Of a DNA stretch of 54,214 nt, positions 20,020 to 28,873 are shown one piece after another. The notes under the pieces were generated by a model, which saw only the letters and a list, made by a program, of their open reading frames with translations, was not told where the DNA came from and made no database searches. Position 1 is the first letter of the stretch; the number at the start of each line of letters is the position of its first letter. The position numbers and the translations under genes were made by a program. The DNA lies in the NCBI GenBank assembly GCA_030730365.1, contig JANQVJ010000059.1:1-54214 (forward strand). The letters are read 5' to 3'. Origin of the DNA: Verrucomicrobiales bacterium. GTDB lineage: Bacteria; Verrucomicrobiota; Verrucomicrobiia; Verrucomicrobiales; DEV007.

Positions 20020-21813
20020 ATGTACCGAACTCATCACTGCAACGAACTCCGCAAATCCCACGCCGGTGAAACGGTCACGCTGGTCGGCTGGGTCAATACG
20101 GTGCGGGATCACCATGGCGTCATCTTCATGGACATCCGGGATCGCGAAGGGGTGACGCAGTGTGTCTTCCGCTCCGAGGAAAATGCCGTCGCCACCCAGA
20201 TGAGCCACGCCTTGCGCTCCGAAGACGTCGTTCAGGTGACCGGCCGGGTCGATATCCGGCCCGAGATCGAGGGCCAGACGACGGTGAACAAAACCATCGA
20301 GACCGGCGAGATCGAGCTCGTCGCGACCGAACTCAAAGTCATCAACAAGTCCGAGGTCCTCCCTTTCCAGCTCGACAAAGAGCTCAGCAATGAAGACTTG
20401 CGGATGAAGCACCGCTACCTCGACCTGCGTCGTCCCCGCATGGCGCGCAACCTCCGCACCCGTCACCTCATCACCAAGGCGATGCGCGACGGCCTCGACG
20501 AGATGGGATTCCTCGAGATCGAGACGCCCATTCTTTCCAAGTCCACTCCCGAGGGAGCGCGCGACTTCCTCGTGCCCTCGCGCCTCAACCCCGGCAAGTT
20601 CTACGCCCTGCCCCAGGCGCCGCAGCAGTACAAGCAGCTCCTCATGGTCGCGGGGGTCGAGCGTTATTTCCAGATCGCCCGCTGTTTCCGTGATGAGGAT
20701 CTTCGCGCCGATCGTCAGCCCGAATTCACCCAGGTCGATATCGAGGCGAGCTTCGTAACGCAGGAGGATCTCTACGCCATCATCGAGAGACTTCTTGTAC
20801 GCGCTTTCAAGGTCTCGCGAGGGGCTGACGTCGCGACGCCTTTTCCCCGTATCACCTATCAGGAAGGGATGGACAAGTATGGCAGCGACAAGCCCGAGCG
20901 CCGCATCGGCATGGAAATCTTCGACTTCGGTGATGTCTTCGGCGCGTCCGCCTTCAAGGTGTTCTCGGGCACTCTCGAAAAAGGCGGCGTCGTTCGTGCG
21001 ATCAACGCGAAGGGATTCGCCTCGGTCACGACCGGCCAGATCAAGCGACTCGAAGAGATCGCCCGTGAAGCCGGGGCCGGCGGCCTCGCTTACATCAAGG
21101 TCGAAGGCGGCGAGTGGAAATCGCCCATCGTGAAGTTTTTCAACGACGCCGAGAAGGCCGCCCTGACGGAGCGCCTCGGCATCGAAGAGGGTGACCTCGT
21201 CCTCTTCGGCTGTGACCAGTGGGACGTCGTCTGCGACGTCCTTGGCCGCCTCCGCCTCGAAGTCGCGACGATGACCAGTCTCTACGAAGGTAAAGACGAC
21301 ATCCTCGATTTCTTCTGGGTCATCGATTTCCCGCTCCTCGCTTATGACAAGGAAGAGGGCAAATGGAACGCCGTCCACCACCCCTTCACCCGCCCCCATC
21401 CCGAAGATGTCGCTCTCCTCGACGACGAAGCGAACTTCGGTAAAATCCGTGGCGCCGCCTACGATGTCGTCCTCAACGGGAACGAGCTCGGCGGGGGCAG
21501 CCTCCGGATCCACGAAGCCGATCTCCAGGCGAAGATGTTCCGCGTTCTCGGAGTCACCGACGAGGAGCAGGTCTCCATGTTCGGTCACATCCTCGGTGCC
21601 TTCCAGTATGGCGCGCCGCCGCACGGAGGTCTCGCCCTCGGACTCGACCGTCTCGTCATGCTTGCCTGCGGCGAGTCGAGCATCCGCGAAGTGATCGCCT
21701 TCCCGAAAAACAACAAGGGTAGCGACCTCATGTCTTCCAGTCCGGCGGAGGTGGACTTCAAGCAATTGCGGGAGCTCTACATCAAGTCGGTCGTGCAGGA
21801 GAAGAAAGACTGA
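20020..21813 (+). CDS. aspS: Aspartyl-tRNA synthetase
   Basis: The 597-aa protein is of bacterial-type length. It begins MYRTHHCNELRKSHAGETV (the ATG at 20020; an upstream in-frame start at 19945 has no homologous residues) with an OB-fold anticodon-binding domain (LVGWVNTVRDHHGVIFMDIR). The class II catalytic core shows motif 2 (FRDEDLRADRQPEFTQVDIE), the bacterial GAD insertion (about residues 300-400), and motif 3 GLALGLDRLVML. It charges tRNA-Asp; whether it also charges tRNA-Asn cannot be told, as no gatCAB genes are in view. The next gene, for a nuclease, starts 5 bp after its stop, suggesting co-transcription. The 180-bp leader (19839-20019) contains a C-rich tract but no clear element. 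Confidence 0.97.
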   Translation: MYRTHHCNELRKSHAGETVTLVGWVNTVRDHHGVIFMDIRDREGVTQCVFRSEENAVATQMSHALRSEDVVQVTGRVDIRPEIEGQTTVNKTIETGEIELVATELKVINKSEVLPFQLDKELSNEDLRMKHRYLDLRRPRMARNLRTRHLITKAMRDGLDEMGFLEIETPILSKSTPEGARDFLVPSRLNPGKFYALPQAPQQYKQLLMVAGVERYFQIARCFRDEDLRADRQPEFTQVDIEASFVTQEDLYAIIERLLVRAFKVSRGADVATPFPRITYQEGMDKYGSDKPERRIGMEIFDFGDVFGASAFKVFSGTLEKGGVVRAINAKGFASVTTGQIKRLEEIAREAGAGGLAYIKVEGGEWKSPIVKFFNDAEKAALTERLGIEEGDLVLFGCDQWDVVCDVLGRLRLEVATMTSLYEGKDDILDFFWVIDFPLLAYDKEEGKWNAVHHPFTRPHPEDVALLDDEANFGKIRGAAYDVVLNGNELGGGSLRIHEADLQAKMFRVLGVTDEEQVSMFGHILGAFQYGAPPHGGLALGLDRLVMLACGESSIREVIAFPKNNKGSDLMSSSPAEVDFKQLRELYIKSVVQEKKD

Positions 21814-21818
21814 CCGCC

Positions 21819-22562
21819 ATGGGCAAGCAGCGCCTCATCCGCTTCGTTCTCATCCTTGTCGTTGCGGGTGCGGCGTATTGGCAGCGCGAGCATTTGCCGC
21901 GGGTCCCGACTGAGCTGTCTAATGCTCCGGTCCGGGAAAAGGGCACGGCAGTAATCAAAGAAGTCTCTCTTTCCGGCGTCGCCGGCACGGAGGCGAAGAA
22001 GACGGTGGCCAAAACGGTAACGGCGCCCGCCAAAGTCCGGGGTTACGAAGTCTTTCGAGACGCCCTCCTCGTCGACCGCGACGGAAATGACGGCGACAGC
22101 TTCATGGTCCGCGCAGGAGGCCGGGACTTTGAGTTGCGCCTCTACTTTGTCGACGCGCCCGAGAGCTACCTGAGTGATCGCTACGAGAATCAGCAGCGCC
22201 GTGTCGCCGATCAGGCCCGCGACCTCGGAGGGATCTCATCCGAAGAAGCCGTCGCCATTGGCAAGGCCGCCAAAAAGTTCACTAAAGAGCAGCTCGAGGG
22301 CAAGGCCTTCACCGTCTACACCTCCTGGGAGCGAGTCTACGACGGCGATCGCGTTTACGGCTTTGTTGAACTCTCCGACGGCACCTACCTCGGAACCCGT
22401 CTTGTTGAAGAGGGCCTCGCCCGTATCCACACGAAAGGTCCGGGGTCAAAAGAGAAACCGGTCCCGACACCTGACGGAGCTACTTTTTTCCAGCATCGTG
22501 ATAAACTCGAGTCTCTCGAGCGGCAGTCGCAGCGGGCCAAACGCGGCGCTTGGGGACTCTAG
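21819..22562 (+). CDS. Membrane-anchored thermonuclease family (SNase) protein
   Basis: The 247-aa product has one N-terminal hydrophobic helix (LIRFVLILVVAGAAYW) that could anchor it or serve as a signal peptide, a charged linker to about residue 80, and a staphylococcal nuclease-like OB-fold domain: VDRDGNDGDSFMV, LYFVDAPES with the calcium-binding Asp, then FVELSDGTYLGTRLVEEGLARI. The catalytic arginines of SNase are only partly evident, so activity is likely rather than certain. Such proteins degrade nucleic acid outside the cytoplasm. It starts 5 bp after aspS and so probably shares its transcript, a link with no obvious logic. Confidence 0.88.
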   Translation: MGKQRLIRFVLILVVAGAAYWQREHLPRVPTELSNAPVREKGTAVIKEVSLSGVAGTEAKKTVAKTVTAPAKVRGYEVFRDALLVDRDGNDGDSFMVRAGGRDFELRLYFVDAPESYLSDRYENQQRRVADQARDLGGISSEEAVAIGKAAKKFTKEQLEGKAFTVYTSWERVYDGDRVYGFVELSDGTYLGTRLVEEGLARIHTKGPGSKEKPVPTPDGATFFQHRDKLESLERQSQRAKRGAWGL

Positions 22563-22628
22563 CGAGACTTACTCCTGAAAAGTTCCGCCCCCTTCTTGTC
22601 CGGCCCTGAAAGCGTGTTTTTCTTTCAA

Positions 22629-22672
22629 AGCCTGACTGCGTTTCAACGAAACGCTCATGAATAAATCAGGCT
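22629..22672 (+). other. Nested double hairpin, 3' of the nuclease gene
   Basis: AGCCTGA (22629-22635) pairs with TCAGGCT (22666-22672), enclosing GCGTTTC-AAC-GAAACGC (22638-22654), a 7-bp stem with a 3-nt loop. No T-run follows, so it is not a standard terminator; it may protect or end the nuclease transcript. Confidence 0.4.
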
Positions 22673-22693
22673 AAAGCGGCGCTCTCCTGTCCG

Positions 22694-22722
22694 TTGACCG
22701 GCCCGTAAATTTCTGGCACGCT
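22694..22722 (+). promoter_or_regulatory. Possible promoter of the NHL-repeat gene
   Basis: TTGACC (22694-22699) and CACGCT (22717-22722) are 17 bp apart, and the ATG begins only 6 bp later at 22729. If real, transcription would start at or very near the start codon, giving a leaderless mRNA. Confidence 0.3.
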
Positions 22723-22728
22723 CCCGCC

Positions 22729-23826
22729 ATGAAACGAACCCCGTCATTTCTCCCGCTGCTCCTCTCGCCCTTTCTCTTTCTCGTTCTCCCCCTCGCGGCG
22801 GCGGACTGGTCCATCGAAACGATCGCCGGGACGGGCAAACAGGGATTCAGCGGGGACGGCGGGCAAGCCATCGCCGCTGAAATCGACAACCCTTTCGGCG
22901 TCGTGCGTGGTCCTGACGGAGCTCTCTACTACTGCGAATACACCGGTCAGCGCATCCGCCGCATCGGGAAAGACGGCATCATCACGACCATCGCGGGGAC
23001 GGGCAAAGAGGGCTACACCGGCGACGGAGGCCCTGCGCTCGAGGCAACCTTTAACAAGCCGCACGAGATCCGCTTCGACGCCGCCGGCGATCTCTACATC
23101 GTCGACATGGTCAACCACGCGGTGCGCAAGATCGCAATGAAGACGGGGATCATCACCACTCTCGCCGGCAACGGGCAGGCGGGTTACAGCGGCGACGGTG
23201 GACCGGCGTCTGGGGCGCAGTTCAAGCAACCGCACAGCATCCAGTTCAGCCCCGAAGGCGACCTCTACATCTGCGATATCGGCAATCACGTGATCCGGCG
23301 CATCGACATGAAGAATGGAACGATCTCGACTTTTGCCGGAACCGGCAAGCCCGGCGACACGCCCGATGGATCGCCTATCGCGGGCACTCCGCTACGGGGA
23401 CCGCGTTCGCTCGATTTTGACAAAGCGGGCAATCTCTGGCTCGCCACGCGCGAGGGGAATCAGGTCTTCAAATTTGATCTCAAGGCAGGCACCATTCATC
23501 ACATTGCCGGGACCGGCAAAAACGGTTTCACCGGCCATGGCGGTCCAGCTCTCGTGGCCACCCTGAGCGGTCCGAAGGGAATCACGGTCGATGGAGCCGG
23601 CAACGTCTGGCTCGCCGATTGTGAAAGCCACTCCATCCGCATGATCGACGCCCGCAGCGGGAAAATCGAACTTATCGCAGGAACTGGGGAAAAAGGGAAT
23701 GGCACCTCATCCGATCCGCTCGAGTGTGCCATGGGCCGTCCTCACGGAGTCTACGCCGATGACGATGGAGGGATCTACATCGGCGATAGTGAGGCGCACA
23801 AAATCCGTGTGCTGCGCCGCCGCTGA
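22729..23826 (+). CDS. Exported NHL-repeat beta-propeller protein
   Basis: The 365-aa product has a signal peptide (MKRTPSFLPLLLSPFLFLVL) and then about six repeats of roughly 55 residues, each with IAGTGKxGxxGDGGPA followed by a GPDGALYY or AGDLYIVD strand and IRxI. This is the NHL six-bladed propeller common in exported PVC proteins. Such propellers bind ligands or carry lyase activity (as in PAL), but no catalytic site is evident here. The DNA repeats visible in 22820-23700 are simply these protein repeats. The DUF1080 gene begins 75 bp downstream on the same strand. Confidence 0.9.
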   Translation: MKRTPSFLPLLLSPFLFLVLPLAAADWSIETIAGTGKQGFSGDGGQAIAAEIDNPFGVVRGPDGALYYCEYTGQRIRRIGKDGIITTIAGTGKEGYTGDGGPALEATFNKPHEIRFDAAGDLYIVDMVNHAVRKIAMKTGIITTLAGNGQAGYSGDGGPASGAQFKQPHSIQFSPEGDLYICDIGNHVIRRIDMKNGTISTFAGTGKPGDTPDGSPIAGTPLRGPRSLDFDKAGNLWLATREGNQVFKFDLKAGTIHHIAGTGKNGFTGHGGPALVATLSGPKGITVDGAGNVWLADCESHSIRMIDARSGKIELIAGTGEKGNGTSSDPLECAMGRPHGVYADDDGGIYIGDSEAHKIRVLRRR

Positions 23827-23901
23827 GGACAGGTTACTCATTCGACACTCGACGAAGCCGTGCGTAAATTCTAAAATGCCTAGCCTTTTCTTTCGATCCC
23901 C

Positions 23902-24894
23902 ATGAAAAAACAACACCTCCTCACCCTCGTCCTCGTCGCTGCGCTCATCCCTCCGCTCTGCCGCGCCGCGGAAAATCTCCCCGCTCTCTCCGACCCCGCC
24001 GAAGCGGCGAAGGACCCTGATTTTGCCCTCCAAGGCGAATACACCGGCACGGTCGGTGAGGACAAAGTGGGCGTCCAGATCATCGCTCTCGGTGATGGTG
24101 AATTCGAATCAGTCCTCTCAAAGGGCGGCCTTCCCGGCGACGGCTGGAACGGCGAAAAACCGCGCGATAGCACCCGGGCAAAGCGCGCCGAAGACGGCAG
24201 CGTGACCTTTCAAAAAGACGAGTGGACAGGCGTTCTCAAGGACGGCAAAATCACCGTGACGAGCTCGGCCGACGCGTCTTTCTCAGCCACCTTCGACCGG
24301 GTCGAGCGCGAAAGCCCGACTCTCGGTGCGAAGGCCCCCGGGGGAGCGGTCGTGCTTTTTGATGGCACCCCCGAAACGGCGGCGAAACACTGGGAAAAGG
24401 CCGTTCTCGAGGGCGATCTCCTTACCCAGGGAGCGCTCAGCAGCGCCACCTTCAGCGACTTCAGCATGCACATCGAGTTCCGCCTCCCCTGGATGCCCAA
24501 GGCGCGCGGACAGGGCCGCGGCAACAGCGGCCTCTACGTGACGGGCCGTTACGAGGTGCAGATGCTCGACAGCTTCGGCCTCGCTGGCGTTGATAACGAG
24601 TGCGGCGGGATCTACAAGATCGCCGAACCGAAGCAGAACCTCTGCTACCCGCCCCTGCGCTGGCAGACCTACGACGTGGATTTCACCGCTGCGAAGTTCG
24701 ACGCCGAAGGCAACAAGACCGCCAATGCCAAACTCACCGTGAAGCATAACGGCTTCCCCATTCACGAGAACCTCGAGATCCCCGGCCCGACGGGGGGAGC
24801 TCGCAGCAAGGATGAAAAAGGCCCCGGCCCTGTCTTCCTGCAGGATCACGGCAATCCGGTGCGCTACCGCAACATCTGGGTGGTGAAAAAGTAA
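23902..24894 (+). CDS. Exported DUF1080 (3-keto-disaccharide hydrolase-like) protein
   Basis: The 330-aa product has a signal peptide (MKKQHLLTLVLVAALIPPLC), an N-terminal beta segment, and from about residue 150 a concanavalin-like DUF1080 domain: VVLFDGTPETAAKHWE, FSDFSMHIEFRLPWMP, GNSGLYVTGRYEVQMLDSFG, NECGGIYKI, and a C-terminal FLQDHGNPVRYRNIWV. DUF1080 proteins include 3-keto-glycoside hydrolases and are greatly expanded in PVC genomes. Together with the NHL propeller upstream, it adds to the exported sugar-related complement. It converges with a minus-strand gene whose stop is only 5 bp away, with no terminator between. Confidence 0.9.
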   Translation: MKKQHLLTLVLVAALIPPLCRAAENLPALSDPAEAAKDPDFALQGEYTGTVGEDKVGVQIIALGDGEFESVLSKGGLPGDGWNGEKPRDSTRAKRAEDGSVTFQKDEWTGVLKDGKITVTSSADASFSATFDRVERESPTLGAKAPGGAVVLFDGTPETAAKHWEKAVLEGDLLTQGALSSATFSDFSMHIEFRLPWMPKARGQGRGNSGLYVTGRYEVQMLDSFGLAGVDNECGGIYKIAEPKQNLCYPPLRWQTYDVDFTAAKFDAEGNKTANAKLTVKHNGFPIHENLEIPGPTGGARSKDEKGPGPVFLQDHGNPVRYRNIWVVKK

Positions 24895-24899
24895 GCTGT

Positions 24900-26000
24900 T
24901 TATCGTTTCATTAGAGCCGCGAGTAGGGCCGGATCTTTTCCAAACCGCTCGCGGTATTCGTGCAGCGTCGGTTCGAGCCGCACCGCGATCTTGGCCTCGT
25001 GGTTCAGGGCGATCGCGCTGAGGCGATGCTCGAGGAACGGATTCCGGAAGCGGTCGAGGGTCGCGCGGGCGAAGCCGGCCGGGTCCTCGCAGCGTCCTTC
25101 AAGGACGGGCACGATCTCTTGATAGAGCAGCGCCTCGAGCCAGGCTCCGATTTCAGGATTTTCGAGGCATTCGTGCACTGTCTCGATCCCTGTGCCGGCC
25201 GCCCGCATGACGAGGGCGGAATGCGCGCCGTTGAGGAGGCGGACCTTGCGCAGGGTGTAGGGGCGAATATCTTGTGAGAGCACCACCGCCGGATGTGCGG
25301 CAAAGGGAAAATCCGTCGCCTCTGTCTCGACTGCCCAGAGGGCAAAGGGCTCGGCACTGAGCAGCAGCGGATCTATCCCGAGCAGCGGATGCGCCCGAGG
25401 CGGTCCGGGGACGATGCGATCGACGAGGGTATTGACCCATCGACACTCTTTCGCGATCCAGTCCCCGATTTCGGCCGGCAAAGCCCAGCGCGCCGCCTGT
25501 TCGAGGACGAGTTCACGGAGTTGGTCGCCATTCGCCTCGATCAGCTCGCACGGCACGATCCAGGGACCCGGGAGACCCGTCGCGCGACGGGTCATGAGCA
25601 CGACGAGGAGCTTTGCGGGAAAGGAGAGGGGAGCTTCCGTGCCTGGTGCCAGGTCTGCCTCGTCTAGAGCGAGACCGGCCTCGGTCGTGTTCGAGAGGAT
25701 CGCGCGGAGCGCCGGATCCCCGGCCGCGGCGAGGACTTTTTCCCATTGCGTTCCGGCGTGGAGCACGTGAGAGATCGCGCCGACCCGTCGTGTCTCGTCT
25801 ACCACCTTACCGTCGCGATAGCCCTGGATCGCGAGGTGGTAGACCCCGCCCGCCCGGTTTAGCGCGTCGGCGCGGTCCGTGCCTGTTGACTGGATGACGA
25901 TGATGGGTCCGAGGTCCGTGGCCGAGGAGGCGTTGAGGTCGTCCACAAAGAGATCGGCGAACCCCCGCAGGAAGTTTCCCGCACCGAATTGCAGGATCAT
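24900..26000 (-). CDS. Tagaturonate reductase/altronate oxidoreductase-like protein, C-terminally short
   Basis: The ATG at 26000 overlaps the moaE stop (ATGA), giving a 366-aa protein. It matches the UxaB branch of the mannitol dehydrogenase family: ILQFGAGNFLRGFADLF nucleotide-binding start, LSNTTEAGL, VPCELIEANGDQLRELVL, and the catalytic RKVRLLNGAHSALV (Lys, Asn, His). UxaB converts D-tagaturonate to D-altronate with NADH in hexuronate catabolism. E. coli UxaB has 483 residues; this protein ends shortly after RFRNPFLEHRLSAIALNHEAK, so roughly 100 C-terminal residues are absent. The active-site region is complete. Either a short subfamily or a recent truncation next to the convergent DUF1080 gene explains it. 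Confidence 0.82.
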   Translation of the reverse strand: MILQFGAGNFLRGFADLFVDDLNASSATDLGPIIVIQSTGTDRADALNRAGGVYHLAIQGYRDGKVVDETRRVGAISHVLHAGTQWEKVLAAAGDPALRAILSNTTEAGLALDEADLAPGTEAPLSFPAKLLVVLMTRRATGLPGPWIVPCELIEANGDQLRELVLEQAARWALPAEIGDWIAKECRWVNTLVDRIVPGPPRAHPLLGIDPLLLSAEPFALWAVETEATDFPFAAHPAVVLSQDIRPYTLRKVRLLNGAHSALVMRAAGTGIETVHECLENPEIGAWLEALLYQEIVPVLEGRCEDPAGFARATLDRFRNPFLEHRLSAIALNHEAKIAVRLEPTLHEYRERFGKDPALLAALMKR

Positions 26001-26407
26001 GATGGAATTTCCTCCACGAAGACCGGCTTTTTCCAGATCGGCACCGTTTCCTTGATACGCCGGAGATACTCGCGGCAGATCTCGAAGGCGGCCGCGCTGT
26101 GCGGCGTCTGCACGCGGATGAGAATGGAGGCTTCGCCCGCGGGGACAAATCCGGTGACATGATGGACCAGTGCGAGGTGGTCGGGGTAGTCCGTCATCAT
26201 CGCCTCGCCGATCTTTCGTAACTCGTTCTCCGCCATGCCATCGTAGTGACTGTATTCTATCCCCGAAATTTCCCGGTCGTCCTCCTGATCGCGCACGACC
26301 CCGTGAAAGCGCAGGTCCGCTCCATGAATCGTCGAGGGCACGAGGGCGCTTTCCACCTCCGCGACGGGGCGACTCGAGACAGAGTATACAAAATGAAGGC
26401 TTGCCAT
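25997..26407 (-). CDS. moaE: Molybdopterin synthase catalytic subunit-like protein
   Basis: The product (136 aa from ATG 26407; 144 aa from ATG 26431) matches MoaE: FHGVVRDQEDD with the conserved arginine, ISGIEYSHYDGMAENELRKI, LVHHVTGFVPAGEASILIRV, and the C-terminal lysine block IKETVPIWKKPVFVEE. MoaE with MoaD converts cyclic pyranopterin monophosphate to molybdopterin. One departure is TPHSAAAF where E. coli has HR: a serine replaces the arginine after the active-site histidine. No moaD or other moa gene is in the window. Its stop overlaps the start of the uxaB-like gene by 4 bp, so translation is coupled. Confidence 0.83.
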   Translation of the reverse strand: MASLHFVYSVSSRPVAEVESALVPSTIHGADLRFHGVVRDQEDDREISGIEYSHYDGMAENELRKIGEAMMTDYPDHLALVHHVTGFVPAGEASILIRVQTPHSAAAFEICREYLRRIKETVPIWKKPVFVEEIPS

Positions 26408-26456
26408 TGCTGAATCGTGAGTAGGCTTCACGCTTACACAATCAAAGGACTATTTA

Positions 26457-27902
26457 ATGAGCAAGAGTGATTTCGGACTAATTGGCCTCGCCGTCATGGG
26501 GCAAAACCTGGTGTTAAATGTCGAGAGCCGCGGCTTCCGCGTCTCTGTCTACAATCGGACCACCTCGGTGACGGATCAGTTCATCGCTGACAACCCGGGC
26601 AAAAACCTCCACGGAGCGCCCACGATGGAGGAATTCGTCGAGAGCGTCGCCACTCCCCGCAAGATCATGATGCTCGTGCAGTCCAAGGCAGGAGCCAATC
26701 CCGCCGACCGCGACGCCGTCGATGCCGTGATCGACCAGCTCGTCCCGCTCCTCGATAAGGGCGACCTTATCATCGACGGAGGCAACACCTACTTCATTCA
26801 CACCGAGCGCCGTTCCAAGGAACTCGAAGCGAAAGGTCTCCTCTACATCGGCACCGGCGTCTCGGGCGGTGAAGAAGGCGCCCGCAAAGGCCCCGCGATC
26901 ATGCCCGGCGGCCCCGCGAGCAGCTGGGAGCTCATCAAGCCCATTTTCGAATCCATCTCCGCCAAGGTCAACGGCGACCCCTGCGTCACCCACATCGGCA
27001 CCGGCGGCGCGGGCCACTACGTCAAGATGGTCCACAACGGCATCGAGTATGGCGACATGCAGCTCATCTGCGAGGCCTATCAGATCTTCAAGACCGCCGG
27101 CTTCACGACCGACGAGATCGCCGCGATCTTCAACGAGTGGAACCAGGGCGCCCTCGAGAGCTACCTCATCCAGATCACGAGCAAGATCTTCGAAATCCGC
27201 GACCCCGAGACCGGTGAAGCCGTCGTCGAGCTCATCCTCGATAAGGCCGGACAAAAAGGCACCGGTCGCTGGACCGTCATGAACGCCGCCGACAACACCG
27301 TCGTGATCTCCACGATCAACGCCGCCGTCGAGGCCCGCATCCTTTCTTCCATGATCGATCAGCGTCAGGTCGCGGCCGGTGAATTCGCCGGACCGACTCC
27401 GAAGATAGCCCTGCCCAAGGACGTCCTCGTGAAGAAAGTCCACGACGCCCTCTACGCCTCCAAGATCATCTCCTACGCGCAGGGACTCGACCTCATCAAA
27501 AAGGTCGGCGAAGCGCACGGCTGGGGGCTTAATCTCGGCGCGATCGCCCGCATCTGGCGCGGCGGCTGCATTATCCGGGCCCGCTTCCTCAACCGCATCA
27601 CCGAGGCCTACGAGCGCAATCCCGAGCTCGTTAATCTGATGCTCGATCCCTTCTTCAAGGACATCCTCAACAGCAATCAGGCGGATTGGCGCGAGATCGT
27701 CTCGCTCGGCGTGATGAACGGCATCCCGATTCCGGCCTTCAGCGCCTCGCTCGGCTACTACGACAGCTACCGCAGCGCCCGTCTCCCTGCCAACCTGCTC
27801 CAGGCCCAGCGGGACTTCTTCGGCGCCCACACCTACGAGCGGACCGACAAACCCGCCGGCGAATTCTTCCACACCCAGTGGCCCGACGTGGTCACGGATT
27901 GA
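26457..27902 (+). CDS. gnd: 6-phosphogluconate dehydrogenase, decarboxylating
   Basis: The 481-aa protein has the NADP-binding start GLAVMGQNLVLNVESRGFRV with NRTTS (the Arg-Thr pair that favours NADP), the substrate signature ILDKAGQKGTGRWTV with the catalytic Lys, and GGCIIRARFLNRIT in the helical C-terminal domain. It oxidises 6-phosphogluconate to ribulose 5-phosphate and CO2. It uses the product of the gluconokinase encoded at 14105-14611. The start is only 25-50 bp from the divergent moaE start, so their promoters must overlap. A strong terminator follows. Confidence 0.97.
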   Translation: MSKSDFGLIGLAVMGQNLVLNVESRGFRVSVYNRTTSVTDQFIADNPGKNLHGAPTMEEFVESVATPRKIMMLVQSKAGANPADRDAVDAVIDQLVPLLDKGDLIIDGGNTYFIHTERRSKELEAKGLLYIGTGVSGGEEGARKGPAIMPGGPASSWELIKPIFESISAKVNGDPCVTHIGTGGAGHYVKMVHNGIEYGDMQLICEAYQIFKTAGFTTDEIAAIFNEWNQGALESYLIQITSKIFEIRDPETGEAVVELILDKAGQKGTGRWTVMNAADNTVVISTINAAVEARILSSMIDQRQVAAGEFAGPTPKIALPKDVLVKKVHDALYASKIISYAQGLDLIKKVGEAHGWGLNLGAIARIWRGGCIIRARFLNRITEAYERNPELVNLMLDPFFKDILNSNQADWREIVSLGVMNGIPIPAFSASLGYYDSYRSARLPANLLQAQRDFFGAHTYERTDKPAGEFFHTQWPDVVTD

Positions 27903-27930
27903 GAAGATCGTTGGTAGAAGTGTTTTGGAA

Positions 27931-27959
27931 AAGGGAGGCCGCGAGGTCTCCCTTTTTCT
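27931..27959 (+). terminator. Rho-independent terminator of gnd
   Basis: AAGGGAGGCC (27931-27940) and GGTCTCCCTT (27945-27954) form a 10-bp stem with one G-T pair and a GCGA (GNRA) tetraloop, followed by TTTCTT. It lies 28 bp after the gnd stop. Confidence 0.9.
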
Positions 27960-28034
27960 TCCCCACCCCGGAAGAAAAATCTGCGCCCTGATAAGGCCAT
28001 GGCTTCCCAGAGAGGTTTCTGGTAAACCCTTTCT

Positions 28035-28844
28035 ATGAACAAACGTTATCCCGCTCTCCTCATCCTCCTCTTTGCGATTCTCGCGACAGGCCTGGTCGTG
28101 GCGCAGAATGGAAAGAAAAAAGAGCATCCGAAAAAGGAATTCTACTCGGGCGCGCCAGTGAAAGCGCTCATCGTCACGGGCGGCTGCTGCCATAATTACC
28201 TTTACCAGACCTACGCGCTCGGGTCCGGGGTGCAGGCTCTCGCGAATGTGGATTTTGAGATCGTGAAAGCGGGCGGGAACGGCACTGATGCGCAGATCCC
28301 GCTCTACAACGATCCGAACTGGGCCAAGCCCTATGATGTGGTCATCCACAACGAGTGTTTCGCCGACACGGTCGATCCCGCATACATCCGCAAGATCACC
28401 GCTGCCCATCGGGGTGGGGTTCCCGCGCTCGTCATTCACTGCGCGATGCACACCTACCGCTCAGCCGAGATTGACGACTGGCGCGAGTTCCTCGGGGTCA
28501 CGAGTCGCAAGCACGATCATCAGGCGGAGTATCCGGTGAAGGTCCTCAAGGCCGATCATCCGGTCATGAAAGGCTTCCCCGCCGACTGGGTCACGCCCAT
28601 GGACGAACTTTATATCATCGATGCGGTCGGCGAAAAGACGATCCCGCTGGCGAGTTCGGTCAGTGAGAAAGACGGGGCCGAGCATCCTGTCATCTGGGCA
28701 AATGACTTCGGCGGCACCCGCGTCATGGGAACGACTTACGGTCACTCGGATGCCACCTTCGACGATCCCGTTTTCATCCGCATGCTCGCGCGCGGCATCC
28801 TCTGGGCGGCCGGTAAGGAAGATGCGCCCGCCGCGTCGGAGTAG
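28035..28844 (+). CDS. Exported ThuA-like domain protein
   Basis: The 269-aa product has a signal peptide (MNKRYPALLILLFAILATGL) and a ThuA (trehalose utilization, glutamine-amidotransferase-like fold) domain: VKALIVTGGCCHNYLYQTYA, YDVVIHNECFADTVD, GVPALVIHCAMHTYR and RVMGTTYGHSDATF. It lacks an obvious Cys-His-Glu triad at the amidotransferase elbow, so it is more likely a sugar-binding or isomerase-like protein, as inferred for other ThuA proteins. These are expanded in PVC bacteria and sit near DUF1080 and PSD1 genes. It is flanked by two terminators, so it is transcribed alone. Confidence 0.88.
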   Translation: MNKRYPALLILLFAILATGLVVAQNGKKKEHPKKEFYSGAPVKALIVTGGCCHNYLYQTYALGSGVQALANVDFEIVKAGGNGTDAQIPLYNDPNWAKPYDVVIHNECFADTVDPAYIRKITAAHRGGVPALVIHCAMHTYRSAEIDDWREFLGVTSRKHDHQAEYPVKVLKADHPVMKGFPADWVTPMDELYIIDAVGEKTIPLASSVSEKDGAEHPVIWANDFGGTRVMGTTYGHSDATFDDPVFIRMLARGILWAAGKEDAPAASE

Positions 28845-28873
28845 GCGTTATCCTTTGTTTGGTTCAGAGTTGG

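Noticed and set aside
20014..21765. 583-codon frame antisense to aspS
   Set aside because: Shadow of aspS with an Asp/Glu/Val-rich composition and no domain.
22820..23700. Regular DNA repeats that could suggest a CRISPR or tandem array
   Set aside because: The repeats are degenerate, about 165 bp long, and encode NHL propeller blades in one open frame.
26514..28451. 645-codon frame antisense to gnd and the ThuA-like gene
   Set aside because: It crosses two well-supported genes and a strong terminator, and its Asp/Val/Gly-rich product matches nothing.
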